Assembly (NCBI GenBank): GCA_946222885.1
Contig: CAMIAK010000007.1
Location: forward strand, 1-64,000
From: an uncultured Nesterenkonia sp.
GTDB lineage: Bacteria; Actinomycetota; Actinomycetes; Actinomycetales; Micrococcaceae
Length of the DNA: 64,000 bases
Reading direction: 5' to 3'
Of this stretch, positions 17,183-25,254 are shown in pieces (positions within the stretch are counted from its first letter, which is position 1; every line of letters starts with the position of its first letter). The position numbers were made by a program, and so were the translations under genes. The notes under the pieces were generated by a model. The model had not been told where the DNA came from, searched no databases, and saw only the letters and a list, made by a program, of their open reading frames with translations.

Positions 17183-17932
17183 GTGATTCGAGTGATCTGC
17201 GTCAGGCATGGAGAGACCGAGTGGAACAGGGCACACCGGCTGCAGGGGCAGTCGGAGGTGGCGCTGGCGCCCTCAGGGGTCGAGCAGGCCAGGGCCGCCG
17301 GGCTCTACGTGCGGAGCCAGAACCCCGCCGCCGGCTATGTCTCCCCGCTCAAGCGCACCAACGCCACCTTCGCCGAGTTCGGCCTGGACTTCGCCCCCAC
17401 TGAGCGGCCCGGGCTCATCGAGCAGAACCTCGGTGACTGGGAGGGCATGAAGACCGCCGCCGCCAAGAGTGAGTACGCCGAGCTCTACAAGGCATGGAAG
17501 AAGGGGGAGGGGACCCCGCCGGACGGGGAGGACCCGGCCGCCGTCGTGGAGCGGATGCGCAGCACCTTCTTCGAGATCGTCCGCAGCGCGGCCGATCTGA
17601 AGCCCACCGCCTCCGCAGACACCGACTATGAGCTGCGCACCGTGGTGATCGTCTCCCACGGCACCTCCACCAAGGCGCTGCTGGAGGGGCTGGAGCTGAT
17701 CGACCGTTCCAATGTCATCTCGCTGACTGCTGCGGCGATCAGCGTGATCGACGTGCCGCTGCACGGCGGGCCGCTCTCCAGCTCGCTGCCCCAGGGCGGG
17801 GCTCAGATCGAGGGAGGCCCGGAGGCTGAGGCCGGGGTCATCCGGAATCTGAGCGATGAGCAGATCGCCGCCTACGCCAAGCTGCGGATGTACAACCTCT
17901 CACCGGAGGTGCTCGCCGCAGTCCGCGGCTGA
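17183..17932 (+). CDS. Histidine phosphatase (phosphoglycerate-mutase-like) family protein
   Basis: A 249-residue protein of the histidine phosphatase superfamily. The catalytic motif is VRHGETEWN (His9 becomes phosphorylated), with LGDWEG near residue 88 and the second His in VIVSHGTSTKALL. A variable insertion (KKGEGTPPDGEDPAAV) precedes it. The family includes phosphoglycerate mutases and broad sugar-phosphate or nucleotide-sugar phosphatases; the length and sequence fit a phosphatase better than a glycolytic mutase. The substrate is unknown. The GTG start lies 7 bases after a -10 box. Confidence 0.8.
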   Translation: MIRVICVRHGETEWNRAHRLQGQSEVALAPSGVEQARAAGLYVRSQNPAAGYVSPLKRTNATFAEFGLDFAPTERPGLIEQNLGDWEGMKTAAAKSEYAELYKAWKKGEGTPPDGEDPAAVVERMRSTFFEIVRSAADLKPTASADTDYELRTVVIVSHGTSTKALLEGLELIDRSNVISLTAAAISVIDVPLHGGPLSSSLPQGGAQIEGGPEAEAGVIRNLSDEQIAAYAKLRMYNLSPEVLAAVRG

Positions 17933-17946
17933 GGACGGGGGCAGAC

Positions 17947-18453
17947 TCAGGGGCGGCGCATCCGCGGGATGACCGGGAACTGCGCGGTCTCGGCAGGCGG
18001 TTCCTGCGCCGCCGGCTCCTCCTGCCGCTCCTCCTCCTCGCGGTAGCCGATGGCCTCCCACAGCAGGTCCCGGCGGATCTGTGAGGTGGAGGTGCCCTCG
18101 GTCCGCGGGAGGTAGACCACTTCGCAGTGATCCCGCAGGTACTCGAACTTCTCCGAGCCCTCCCAGTCGCTGCCCATGACCACGACGTCGATGTTGTACT
18201 TCTTCACGTCCGCCAACTTCTGCTCCCAGGCGATCTCCGGGATCACCAGATCCACATAGCGGATCGACTCGAGCATGGTCTCGCGGGTCTCGAAGGCGTG
18301 ATAGCTGGGCTTCTTGCCCGGCTTCTGAGCATTGAACTCATCGGTGCTCAGCCCCACCACCAGATAGTCTCCCAGCGTCTTGGCGCGTTTGAGCAGGCGG
18401 ATGTGACCCCAGTGCAGGAGGTCGAAGGTGCCGTAGGTCAGGACCCGTTTCAC
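17947..18453 (-). CDS. tagD: Glycerol-3-phosphate cytidylyltransferase (TagD-like), copy 1
   Basis: A 168-residue nucleotidyltransferase very close to TagD. It has GTFDLLHWGHIRLLKRA (with the HxGH CTP-binding motif), STDEFN, RYVDLVIPE, VVMGSDWEG and YLPRTEGTSTSQIR. TagD makes CDP-glycerol from CTP and glycerol-3-phosphate in the cytoplasm for poly(glycerol phosphate) teichoic acid. A short acidic C-terminal tail (about 35 residues) is extra. A second copy lies at 19965-20447, and the TagB/TagF-like transferase that would use CDP-glycerol follows it. The GTG start is 8 bases from an upstream TAGACT, so it appears leaderless. Confidence 0.88.
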   Translation of the reverse strand: MKRVLTYGTFDLLHWGHIRLLKRAKTLGDYLVVGLSTDEFNAQKPGKKPSYHAFETRETMLESIRYVDLVIPEIAWEQKLADVKKYNIDVVVMGSDWEGSEKFEYLRDHCEVVYLPRTEGTSTSQIRRDLLWEAIGYREEEERQEEPAAQEPPAETAQFPVIPRMRRP

Positions 18454-18461
18454 AAGACGCG

Positions 18462-18467
18462 AGTCTA
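18462..18467 (-). promoter_or_regulatory. -10 box TAGACT of tagD copy 1
   Basis: The complement reads TAGACT, 8 bases upstream of the GTG start at 18453. No ribosome binding site intervenes, so a leaderless message is likely. Confidence 0.55.
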
Positions 18468-18526
18468 TCTGTCATTCACATGGGTTTCATTCAGGTTTCT
18501 GTGCAACGGCATAACGCCGAATCCTC

Positions 18527-18532
18527 TAGGCT
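18527..18532 (+). promoter_or_regulatory. -10 box TAGGCT of the leucine-rich-variant protein gene
   Basis: TAGGCT lies 7 bases before the ATG at 18540. This supports the ATG at 18540 over the upstream in-frame ATG at 18480 and predicts a leaderless transcript. Confidence 0.55.
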
Positions 18533-18539
18533 GGATACG

Positions 18540-19931
18540 ATGAGCACTCACCGCACCCCTGATGATCGCTTGGCCCAGATGGAGGCGCTCGCAACAGACC
18601 CCGACGCCGACTGGGACACTCTGCATTGGATCGCAGAGAACTATCCGAGCCTGCGCCCCGCCGTGGCGGAGAACCCGGGCACCTACCCTGAGCTGCTCGA
18701 GGCGCTGGCCGCGATGAACGATCCCGAGATCGACGCTGCCCTGGCACGCCGCGACGCCGCGGAGACCGCTGAGGAGCTCACCGGTGAGCTGCCGGCGGCA
18801 GAGCCGGAGGCCGAGCCCCAGCGGGAACAGGGCCCTGCCTTCCTCGAGCAGCAGCTGGACGCCCCCGAGCCCGGCGAGGTCCAGGAGGAGGCCCGGCATG
18901 CGGATGAGGGTCAGCATGCTGAGGAGGGCATGTATGCGGGGGAGACCCCGTACGAGGTGGAAGGCCCGTATGAGGAGGAGGCCCAGGCCGCTCCGGTCTG
19001 TCCGGCGCCCACCTCCCCGGCCCCGGCCCACCCGGTTGCCGCAGAGCCGGAGGCCCAGCCGGCCGCCGAGCCGCGGCGCAGCTCCCGCACCCCCAAGCTG
19101 GTCGCCGCAGTGCTGCTGCCGGTGGTCGGCCTGGTCGCCGTCGGGATCCTGATCTTCGCGCTGCTGGGGGACTCCGGTGAGCAGGTCGCTGAGGAACCGG
19201 CTCCCGCCCCGGCAGAGGAGGAGGCCCCCGCCGAAGAGAACGGCGCAGAAGAGCCGGAGGAGGGCGCAGAGGAGGAGGGCCCTGATCCCGCCGCGGAGCT
19301 GGAGGAGGCCCGCGCCGAGCTGCTGGCCCTCCCGGACGAGTCCACCTGTGAGGGCCCCGGCCAGGACGCCGAGGTGGTCGCCGCCTTCGTCGGCTCAGCC
19401 CTGGCGGCGGACGCCGTCTCGGAGGAGGTCCAGACCATCGAGGACGTCTTCGCCGACCTGCAGGACTCCTGCGACTCGGTCCACGCCGCCGCCGTCTATG
19501 AGGATGTGCGCAGCGGGGGCGAGGAGGAGATCTCCTCCTCCTTCGAGGCGGTCGGCACCGGCTGGACCGACCCGCTGATGAGCGCCGACGGGGCCCAGGA
19601 GATGGACGCCTTCGTCACCCCGGACAGCAACATCCACTGCGTCTTCGAGGACGGCGTCACCTGCACCGTGCTGGATCAGACCGGCGGGGCGCCCGCGGGC
19701 TGTGAGGACGGCGCCACCTTCACCATGCAGGTCGACGGCGGCACCCCCGGGCTGGACTGCGACAATGAGATCAGCCCCAGCGACGACCACGAGACCCTGT
19801 CCCATGACAGCACCGCCACCGACGGCTTCCTGGCGTGTGTCTCCCTGGACGACCGGATCTCCTGCTGGAACACCCTGACCGGCGTCGGGTTCGAGATGTC
19901 CGAGGGCGACCACTACGCCTACTCGCCGTGA
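18540..19931 (+). CDS. Leucine-rich-variant (LRV) membrane protein with acidic extracellular part
   Basis: A 463-residue protein. Residues 12-65 (DRLAQMEALATDPDADWDTL, ENYPSLRPAVAENPGTYPEL) match the variant leucine-rich repeat domain common at the N-terminus of actinobacterial membrane proteins. A Glu/Pro/Ala-rich cytoplasmic linker leads to one transmembrane span (about 186-210, LVAAVLLPVVGLVAVGILIF). The outer part is highly acidic and Cys-containing (CVFEDGVTC, GCEDG, LDC, CVSLDDRISCW), suggesting disulphides. Function is unknown. It lies between two TagD genes, divergent from the first and convergent with the second, so a role in wall polymer display or regulation is only a guess. Confidence 0.75.
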   Translation: MSTHRTPDDRLAQMEALATDPDADWDTLHWIAENYPSLRPAVAENPGTYPELLEALAAMNDPEIDAALARRDAAETAEELTGELPAAEPEAEPQREQGPAFLEQQLDAPEPGEVQEEARHADEGQHAEEGMYAGETPYEVEGPYEEEAQAAPVCPAPTSPAPAHPVAAEPEAQPAAEPRRSSRTPKLVAAVLLPVVGLVAVGILIFALLGDSGEQVAEEPAPAPAEEEAPAEENGAEEPEEGAEEEGPDPAAELEEARAELLALPDESTCEGPGQDAEVVAAFVGSALAADAVSEEVQTIEDVFADLQDSCDSVHAAAVYEDVRSGGEEEISSSFEAVGTGWTDPLMSADGAQEMDAFVTPDSNIHCVFEDGVTCTVLDQTGGAPAGCEDGATFTMQVDGGTPGLDCDNEISPSDDHETLSHDSTATDGFLACVSLDDRISCWNTLTGVGFEMSEGDHYAYSP

Positions 19932-19964
19932 TCCCCGGTGAGGCGGGCGGCCGGCGTCGGGCCC

Positions 19965-20447
19965 TCAGGCTGAGCGGGCGAAGCCCTGGACCGGGGCGTG
20001 GTGAGGGGTCCGGGGGCGCCAGCGGCGGCCGCGCTGATCGCTGACCGCCTCCACCAGGAGGTCCCGGCGGATCTGGCTGGTGGAGACGCCTTCGGTGCGG
20101 GGCAGGTAGACCACCTCGCAGCGGGAGCGCAGGTGCTCGAAGCGCTCGGAGCCCTGCCAGTCGCTGCCCATGACCACGGTGTCGATATGCAGCTGCTCCA
20201 CGTCGGCGACCTTCTGGTCCCAGCTGGCCTCCGGGATCACCAGATCCACGTAGCGCACGGCCTCCAGCATGGACCTGCGGACCTCGAAGTCGTGATAGCT
20301 CGCCGGCTTGCCGTACTTCTGCTCATTGAACTCATCGGTGCTCACGGCGACGACCAGATAGTCCCCGAGCTCACGGGCCCGCTTGAGGAGGTTGATATGC
20401 CCCCAGTGCAGGAGGTCGAAGGTCCCATAGGTGAGAACGCGCTTCAT
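19965..20447 (-). CDS. tagD: Glycerol-3-phosphate cytidylyltransferase (TagD-like), copy 2
   Basis: A 160-residue paralogue of the protein at 17947-18453, with GTFDLLHWGHINLLKRA, STDEFNEQ, RYVDLVIPE, VVMGSDWQGSE and YLPRTEGVSTSQIR. All TagD hallmark residues are present in both copies, so both are probably active. The C-terminal tail differs (basic and short). The ATG at 20447 is chosen because the protein then begins MKRVLTYGTF, exactly as TagD does; gagggg lies upstream. The upstream in-frame ATG at 20510 would add 21 unlike residues. CDP-glycerol made here would serve the adjacent TagB/TagF-like protein. Confidence 0.87.
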   Translation of the reverse strand: MKRVLTYGTFDLLHWGHINLLKRARELGDYLVVAVSTDEFNEQKYGKPASYHDFEVRRSMLEAVRYVDLVIPEASWDQKVADVEQLHIDTVVMGSDWQGSERFEHLRSRCEVVYLPRTEGVSTSQIRRDLLVEAVSDQRGRRWRPRTPHHAPVQGFARSA

Positions 20448-20632
20448 GCTGACGAACTTGTCCCCTCGTTCGTGGAGCGTCGGGTGCGCGGCGTGAGTGC
20501 GGCGCCGCACAGCGATGTCATGGCTGTTTCCTATTTCGCCATGGTATCAACGTGCTGAAAAACCCATATTAAAGTGCTGGTTGAGGCCTGGACGGGGCAG
20601 CTGGGCTGATCCGGCAGCGGGCGCCGGAGGCC
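20448..20632. other. Intergenic gap with AT-rich stretch and small inverted repeat
   Basis: A 185-base gap upstream of tagD copy 2. An AT-rich stretch (aacccatattaaagtgctgg, 20561-20580) is unusual for this window and may be promoter DNA. An inverted repeat (tgaggcctgg ... ccggaggcctca, about 20583-20638) reaches the end of the TagB/F-like gene and may act as its terminator, but it has no T-tract. Confidence 0.35.
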
Positions 20633-21763
20633 TCAGCGCAGCTCCAGGGCCCGGATGATCGCCTCGGTGCAGCGGGGCGGCTCGGCGGGCAGGGCCCCCT
20701 CATCGGTCACATAGTCCAGGTGCTTGGAGCGGAACCCGGAGTAGTCGGGCGTCCGGAACTCCAGCGCCTTCTCCATCGCGTCGGCGGCGGTCTCCACCAC
20801 CGGGCCGGGGACCTCGGCGTCATAGTCGATGGCCAGGCCGCGGGCCCGCATGTACTCGTCCATGTCATAGGGCCAGAACACCAGCGGGATGTCACGCAGC
20901 GTGGCCTCGTAGGCGACGGCGGAGTAGTCGGTGATCAGCGCATCGGCGACGGACAGCCAGTCCAGGACGCCGAACCGGCGGCCGATGACCACATGGTCGC
21001 CCTCCGGCAGGGAGGACTTGTCCAGCGGGTGGGGCACCAGCACCAGGGAGGCCCCGGGATCGTCCATCGCGGTGGCCAGCCGGGTGTAGGGGATGTGCTG
21101 GCCGCGCCGGAAGGTGGGGGCGTAGAGGACGACCCTGCGCCCCTCCAGCTGCGGATAGGCCTTGAGGATCTCAGCGCGCCGCCCGGCCATGCGCTCCTGG
21201 TCCAGCAGGTAGTCCACCCGGGGCATGCCCAACGGGTAGACCGCCTTCTGGGGGACCCCGAAGGCGGCGGTGTAGATCTCCGCGGGCACCGAGCCTGCCG
21301 CGGTGATGAAGGTGTAGCGCTTATGCATCTGCATGACCTCGGCGACCTTCGGATGCGGACCCTCCCGGGTGCCCGAGGCCAGGTGCCCGAAGTTCTTGAT
21401 CGCACCCAGGGCGTGCCAGACCTGGGCGATCCGCAGCTCCTCGCGGTGGTTCAGGATGCTCACCGGGATGATGTAGCCGTCCACCACGCAGGCCTGACAG
21501 GTGGCCAGGTGGTACATCTCCCGCACCGCCTTGGCCGCGTAGGAGAGGCTGAGCTTCTTATGCTTCAGCAGCACCACGGTATGGTCGGGATGGTCCCGCT
21601 GGACCGCCTCCTGCAGGAGCGCGAAGTCCACGGTGATGCGCTTGGGCTCACGGGTGATGAGCACGACCTTGCGCTGGACGGGAAGCAGCTTCATCCCGGC
21701 ATAGAGGAGACGTGCTCCCCCGACCAGAATCGTCAGCACAGGGGAGAGGGCTTTTTTCTTCAG
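20633..21763 (-). CDS. CDP-glycerol glycerophosphotransferase family protein (TagB/TagF-like)
   Basis: A 376-residue peripheral membrane enzyme of the TagB/TagF family, which transfers glycerol phosphate from CDP-glycerol to a lipid-linked teichoic acid precursor. Marks are YAPTFRRGQ, VLVPHPLDKS and ADALITDYSAVAYEATLRD followed by PLVFWPYDMDEY, the last being the family signature with the catalytic His/Asp context. The start is uncertain: the frame is open to 21841, but the only site with a good ribosome binding site (gggagag) is a CTG at 21763, giving LKKKALSPVL; a GTG at 21739 is the alternative. Its length fits TagB (one unit) better than the much longer TagF polymerases. Two TagD genes lie just downstream. 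Confidence 0.82.
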   Translation of the reverse strand: MKKKALSPVLTILVGGARLLYAGMKLLPVQRKVVLITREPKRITVDFALLQEAVQRDHPDHTVVLLKHKKLSLSYAAKAVREMYHLATCQACVVDGYIIPVSILNHREELRIAQVWHALGAIKNFGHLASGTREGPHPKVAEVMQMHKRYTFITAAGSVPAEIYTAAFGVPQKAVYPLGMPRVDYLLDQERMAGRRAEILKAYPQLEGRRVVLYAPTFRRGQHIPYTRLATAMDDPGASLVLVPHPLDKSSLPEGDHVVIGRRFGVLDWLSVADALITDYSAVAYEATLRDIPLVFWPYDMDEYMRARGLAIDYDAEVPGPVVETAADAMEKALEFRTPDYSGFRSKHLDYVTDEGALPAEPPRCTEAIIRALELR

Positions 21764-21908
21764 CTCAGACTCTCCCTTCGAGGCCTCATGATACGAGTGA
21801 TGTGCTGGGAACGACTCTAACCGATGAGGGGGACACAGCACCGAAACAGGAGGTCGCAGAGGCGGTGTTCAGCTGCTGTGGAGACTCGCGTGAGACCTCG
21901 GGCCTCCG

Positions 21909-21914
21909 TACGGT
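21909..21914 (+). promoter_or_regulatory. -10 box TACGGT of the LCP gene
   Basis: TACGGT lies 7 bases before the ATG at 21922. A ggagagg motif also lies directly before the ATG, so either a leaderless or a very short-leader transcript is possible. Confidence 0.4.
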
Positions 21915-21921
21915 GGAGAGG

Positions 21922-23007
21922 ATGAGTCAGGACATCTTCACCCAGGACGAGGACGCTCCCGCCGATGAGACCCGGGGCCGGCGTCGTTGGCGCAGGCCCG
22001 TTCTCTTCGTGCTGACCGGTGCGGCCCTCCTGCTGGTGGGCGGGCTGGTGGCCTCCCTGATGTACCTGAACAGCCTCTCCAGCACCTACGAGGAGTCCGT
22101 TCAGACCTTCGACGAGACCTTCCCGGACGACGCCGACAGGCCAGACCGCCCCGAGCGGGTGGAGACCGACGAGGACGGCAGCGAGACCGTGGTCGAGGAC
22201 GAGGCGGTCAACGTCCTGGTGATCGGCTCCGACGAGGGCGGCGGCTCCGGCGTGGAGGAGGACCTGCCCATGGTGCCCAACGCCGGGCGCGCGGACACCA
22301 TGATGCTGGTCCACATCCCGCACGAGCGCGACGGCATCCAGGTCATGTCCATCATGCGCGACACCTGGGTGGAGGTCCCCGGGCACGGGAACCACAAGAT
22401 CAACGCGGCCTTCTCCCTGGGCGGGGTGCCGCTGGCGGTGCAGACCGTGGAGTCCCTGTTCGACGTGCCCATCGACCACGTGGCCGCCATGGACATGATC
22501 GGGTTCCAGAACCTGGTGGGCACCCTGGGCGGGGTCACCGTGGACTCCCCGGTGTCCTTCACCTCCCGGGACGGCTACTCCTACACCGAGGGGCAGCAGC
22601 ATATGAGCCCGGAGGAGGCGCTGTCCTTCGTCCGGGAGCGGCGGGCCTTCGAAGGCTCCGGCGACTACCAGCGCACCGCCAACCAGCAGGCCTTCATCGG
22701 CGGGGTGCTCGGCGAGGTCCTGCAGCCCTCCACCTTCACCAGTCCGGCCCGCATCCACGACCTGGTGGAGGACTTCGCCCCGCATATGACGGTGGATGAG
22801 CAGCTGGCCGAATCGGGCTATGTGGCCAGCCTCGGCTGGGAGATGCGCAACGTGCGCGGCGGCGACATCGACATGTTCACCCTGCCCGACGGCGGCATCG
22901 GTGAGGCCGGGGGACAGTCAGTGGTCTGGCCGGACGAGGAGGCCATCGAAGAGGCCTCAGAGGCCCTTCGGAACGGCGAGTTCGCCGACTACGCCGCCCA
23001 GCACTGA
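21922..23007 (+). CDS. LytR-CpsA-Psr (LCP) family wall polymer ligase
   Basis: A 361-residue LCP protein. A basic N-terminus (RGRRRWRRP) precedes a single transmembrane anchor (about residues 25-48), and the catalytic domain lies outside the cell. Family motifs are ADTMMLVHI, SIMRDTWVEVPGHGNHKINA and FVRERRAFEGSGDYQRTANQQ, with the conserved Asp and Arg residues that bind the pyrophosphate. LCP enzymes move lipid-linked teichoic acid or other glycopolymers onto peptidoglycan. Placement next to TagB/TagD genes fits attachment of the polymer made by this locus. The ATG at 21922 is chosen over earlier in-frame starts because of ggagagg and the -10 box. Confidence 0.9.
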   Translation: MSQDIFTQDEDAPADETRGRRRWRRPVLFVLTGAALLLVGGLVASLMYLNSLSSTYEESVQTFDETFPDDADRPDRPERVETDEDGSETVVEDEAVNVLVIGSDEGGGSGVEEDLPMVPNAGRADTMMLVHIPHERDGIQVMSIMRDTWVEVPGHGNHKINAAFSLGGVPLAVQTVESLFDVPIDHVAAMDMIGFQNLVGTLGGVTVDSPVSFTSRDGYSYTEGQQHMSPEEALSFVRERRAFEGSGDYQRTANQQAFIGGVLGEVLQPSTFTSPARIHDLVEDFAPHMTVDEQLAESGYVASLGWEMRNVRGGDIDMFTLPDGGIGEAGGQSVVWPDEEAIEEASEALRNGEFADYAAQH

Positions 23008-23020
23008 GCGGCGGTCAGGC

Positions 23021-23665
23021 TCAGATCGTGACTTCGCCCTTGGGGGAGCGGAAGGTCACGGACATCAGGCCGGGGGTTCCGGAGGGGGCGATCCAGTCGA
23101 CGTCGACGTCCTCGAAGGGATCGGCGTCGGGGCAGTCCAGCCAGTCGGCCACGCGGTCCGGCGAGCCGGCGATCGAGAGCCGCACCAGCTCGGCCTGCGG
23201 CGGATACGCCTGGGAGGGGTGGATCTCCTCGGTCCCCTCGTCCCAGCGCAGCAGGTAGGGGACCTGCGGGTCGGCGATCAGGCCCTTGATGCCGATCTGC
23301 TGCCAGGTCAGCTCGGTGCCGTCGGGGAACTTGCGGTTGCCCGGCACCGCCTTGCGGCCCAGCCGCTCCTCGAAGCGGGAGAGGTCGTCCACGGTCACGC
23401 ACCAGCCCATCCAGCCGCCGCCCACCTGCGAGCGGTTCCGGACGGCCTGCCCGAAGGGCGCCTTGTCTGCGGAGGGGTGGTCCAGCACCTCCACGATCTC
23501 CAGGTACTGGCGGCGTGCCAGCGGGATGATCGCGTTGCGGGTGCCGAAGCGCGGGTGGATGCCGCCCTTGACGCGTTCCACGCCCAGCGCATCAGCGATC
23601 CGGCGGACCGTGGCATCCATGCCATCGGGTCCGACTGCATACGAGACGTGATCCAAACGCATCAT
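23021..23665 (-). CDS. VOC-fold (glyoxalase-like) protein
   Basis: A 214-residue protein matching the glyoxalase-like domain family (MRLDHVSYAVGPDGMD at the N-terminus, HPRFGTRNAIIPL, QYLEIVEVLDHP). The paired beta-alpha-beta-beta-beta modules of the vicinal oxygen chelate fold are expected; His5 and Glu in YLEIVE are likely metal ligands. The substrate is unknown. The ATG at 23665 or the adjacent ATG at 23662 is the start; upstream in-frame ATGs would add non-conserved residues. It is divergent from the SURF1 gene and convergent with the LCP gene. Confidence 0.75.
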   Translation of the reverse strand: MMRLDHVSYAVGPDGMDATVRRIADALGVERVKGGIHPRFGTRNAIIPLARRQYLEIVEVLDHPSADKAPFGQAVRNRSQVGGGWMGWCVTVDDLSRFEERLGRKAVPGNRKFPDGTELTWQQIGIKGLIADPQVPYLLRWDEGTEEIHPSQAYPPQAELVRLSIAGSPDRVADWLDCPDADPFEDVDVDWIAPSGTPGLMSVTFRSPKGEVTI

Positions 23666-23750
23666 GACCCCATACTGACACCAGCGGTGTGACATAGATA
23701 AATCGAGATCCGTCAGAGCGGACATTCCTTCTGTGCCCGATTGAGCTGAA

Positions 23751-23828
23751 GGAAGCGGAAAGCTCGCTTTCCAGCTTCTGAAGCGATTGAAGGGCGAGAA
23801 GACGCGAAGCGTCTTCTACGGTTCGTAG
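23751..23828. repeat. Cluster of three small hairpins
   Basis: Three perfect inverted repeats follow one another in the VOC/SURF1 divergent gap: ggaaagc-tc-gctttcc (23757-23772), agaagacgc-gaa-gcgtcttct (23797-23817) and ctacg-gtt-cgtag (23816-23828). The rest of the gap (23666-23858) is relatively AT-rich. They could be operator sites or part of a transcript leader; there is no T-tract to make them terminators. Confidence 0.5.
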
Positions 23829-23846
23829 AACATCGGTCATCCCGCG

Positions 23847-23852
23847 TATCCT
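23847..23852 (+). promoter_or_regulatory. -10 box TATCCT of the SURF1 gene
   Basis: TATCCT lies 6 bases before the GTG start at 23859, consistent with a leaderless transcript. Confidence 0.5.
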
Positions 23853-23858
23853 GGGTGG

Positions 23859-24767
23859 GTGCTCAAGACCGCGCTGCAGCCCAAGTGGATCGCGATGCTC
23901 CTCCTCGCGCTCCTCCTCGCCACCGTGTTCGTGGTGCTCAGCGCCTGGCAGTTCGGGGAGTCCCGCACCGAGGGCAATCCGGTGGAGGACATCACCGAGG
24001 ACCCGGTCCCGCTCACCGAGATCTACGAGCCCGAGCGTCAGATGACCATCTATGAGGCCGACCGGATCGTCGACCTCTCCGGCGAATTCCTCGAGGACAC
24101 CCAGATCATCGTGGAGGAGCGCCTCCAGGACGAGGAGATGGGCTACTGGGTGGTCGGCGCCTTCCGGGTGGACGGCGCCCCGGATGACGAGGTCATCCCG
24201 GTGGTGCGCGGCTGGGTCGCAGACCTCGACGACGTCGACGCCCTGCCCGCCGGCGAGGAGCTGGAGATCCGCGGCCGGCTGCTGCCCACCGAGGCTCCGG
24301 GCGAGGGTGAGCGCGAGACCCCCGGCATCTTCCCGACCCTCTCGGTCGCCGAGCTGATCAACATCTGGGACGAGCCCTCCTACTCAGGCTTCGTGGTCGC
24401 CTTCGAGACCACCGACGACGCCGGCGAGGAGGTCGGCGCCGAGGCTGCAGCCTCCTCCCTGGAGCCCATCTGGGTGGACACCCAGCCGGAGACCTCCGAC
24501 ATCAACTGGCAGAGCCTCTTCTACGCCGTGGAGTGGGCCGTCTTCGCCGGATTCGCCTTCTACCTGTGGTGGCGGATGGTTCGGGACGCCTATGAGAACC
24601 AGCTGGAGGAGGAGCGCCTGGACCGCGAGTGGAAGGACCTGTGGCGCGCCGAGTATCAGGCCGCCCGCGACGCCGGCCAGTCCGACCAGGACGCCCAGGA
24701 GACCGCCACCGCACGGGCGGCCGAGAAGCTCAAGCAGGATAAGGAGACCAGCCACCATGAGCGATGA
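23859..24767 (+). CDS. SURF1 family cytochrome oxidase assembly protein
   Basis: A 302-residue membrane protein. A transmembrane segment near the N-terminus (about 10-30, IAMLLLALLLATVFVVLSAW) leads directly into WQFGES, the usual SURF1 context, and a second span lies at about 219-240. The outer loop between them carries VVGAFRV and VIPVVRGWV, as in SURF1. A charged, helical C-terminal tail of about 60 residues is extra and common in actinobacteria. SURF1 helps assemble haem a-containing terminal oxidases. The stop lies within the start region of the next gene (overlap 24757-24767). Confidence 0.85.
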   Translation: MLKTALQPKWIAMLLLALLLATVFVVLSAWQFGESRTEGNPVEDITEDPVPLTEIYEPERQMTIYEADRIVDLSGEFLEDTQIIVEERLQDEEMGYWVVGAFRVDGAPDDEVIPVVRGWVADLDDVDALPAGEELEIRGRLLPTEAPGEGERETPGIFPTLSVAELINIWDEPSYSGFVVAFETTDDAGEEVGAEAAASSLEPIWVDTQPETSDINWQSLFYAVEWAVFAGFAFYLWWRMVRDAYENQLEEERLDREWKDLWRAEYQAARDAGQSDQDAQETATARAAEKLKQDKETSHHER

Positions 24768-25236
24768 GTCCATCCCGGCAGTCCCCGAGCGGCCCCGCCA
24801 GCGCCGCTTCCAGGGGACGGCCCAGCAGATCAGGGGGTCGCTGACCTTCTACAAGGTCTTCGCCTTCGTCACCGGGATCATGCTGCTGATCCTGGTGGCC
24901 AAGATGATCATGGACTACGGCTTCGGCTATGAGCTCTACTACGGCGGCGTCGCCCCCGACGGCAGCGAGAACACCCTCGGCTTCTTCCCCAAGGAGTCGG
25001 TGGACGGGGGAGAGGCCATCTCCTACTGGATCGCGGTGATCCACGGCTGGATCTACGTGGCCTACGTGATCGCGGGGTTCCGCCTCTGGTTCCTGATGAG
25101 CTGGAAGGTCTCGCGCCTGATCACCATCGTGCTGGGCGGCGTCGTGCCCTTCCTGAGCTTCATCGTGGAGCGCCGGATCGCCGCCGAGGTGCGCAGCGAG
25201 ATGAAGGCCAACCCGGAGGCCGTCCGCAGATACTGA
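24757..25236 (+). CDS. DUF3817 family membrane protein
   Basis: A 159-residue integral membrane protein with the DUF3817 pattern: FYKVFAFVTGIMLLILVAKM (first span), a loop with GYELYYGG, HGWIYVAYVIAGFRLW (second span) and WKVSRLITIVLGGVVPFLSF (third span). Function is unknown; the family sits beside guaA in many actinobacteria, as here. The ATG at 24757 overlaps the SURF1 gene by 11 bases; upstream in-frame starts are inside SURF1 and unlikely. Confidence 0.85.
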   Translation: MSDESIPAVPERPRQRRFQGTAQQIRGSLTFYKVFAFVTGIMLLILVAKMIMDYGFGYELYYGGVAPDGSENTLGFFPKESVDGGEAISYWIAVIHGWIYVAYVIAGFRLWFLMSWKVSRLITIVLGGVVPFLSFIVERRIAAEVRSEMKANPEAVRRY

Positions 25237-25242
25237 GCACGT

Positions 25243-25248
25243 TAGGAT
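25243..25248 (+). promoter_or_regulatory. -10 box TAGGAT of guaA
   Basis: TAGGAT lies 6 bases before the GTG start of guaA at 25255 with no ribosome binding site between, predicting a leaderless transcript. Confidence 0.6.
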
Positions 25249-25254
25249 GGTCGG

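Noticed and set aside
15371..17236. 621-residue minus-strand frame
   Set aside because: Mirror of the tandem HNH protein; Val/Gly/Leu-rich with no recognisable domain.
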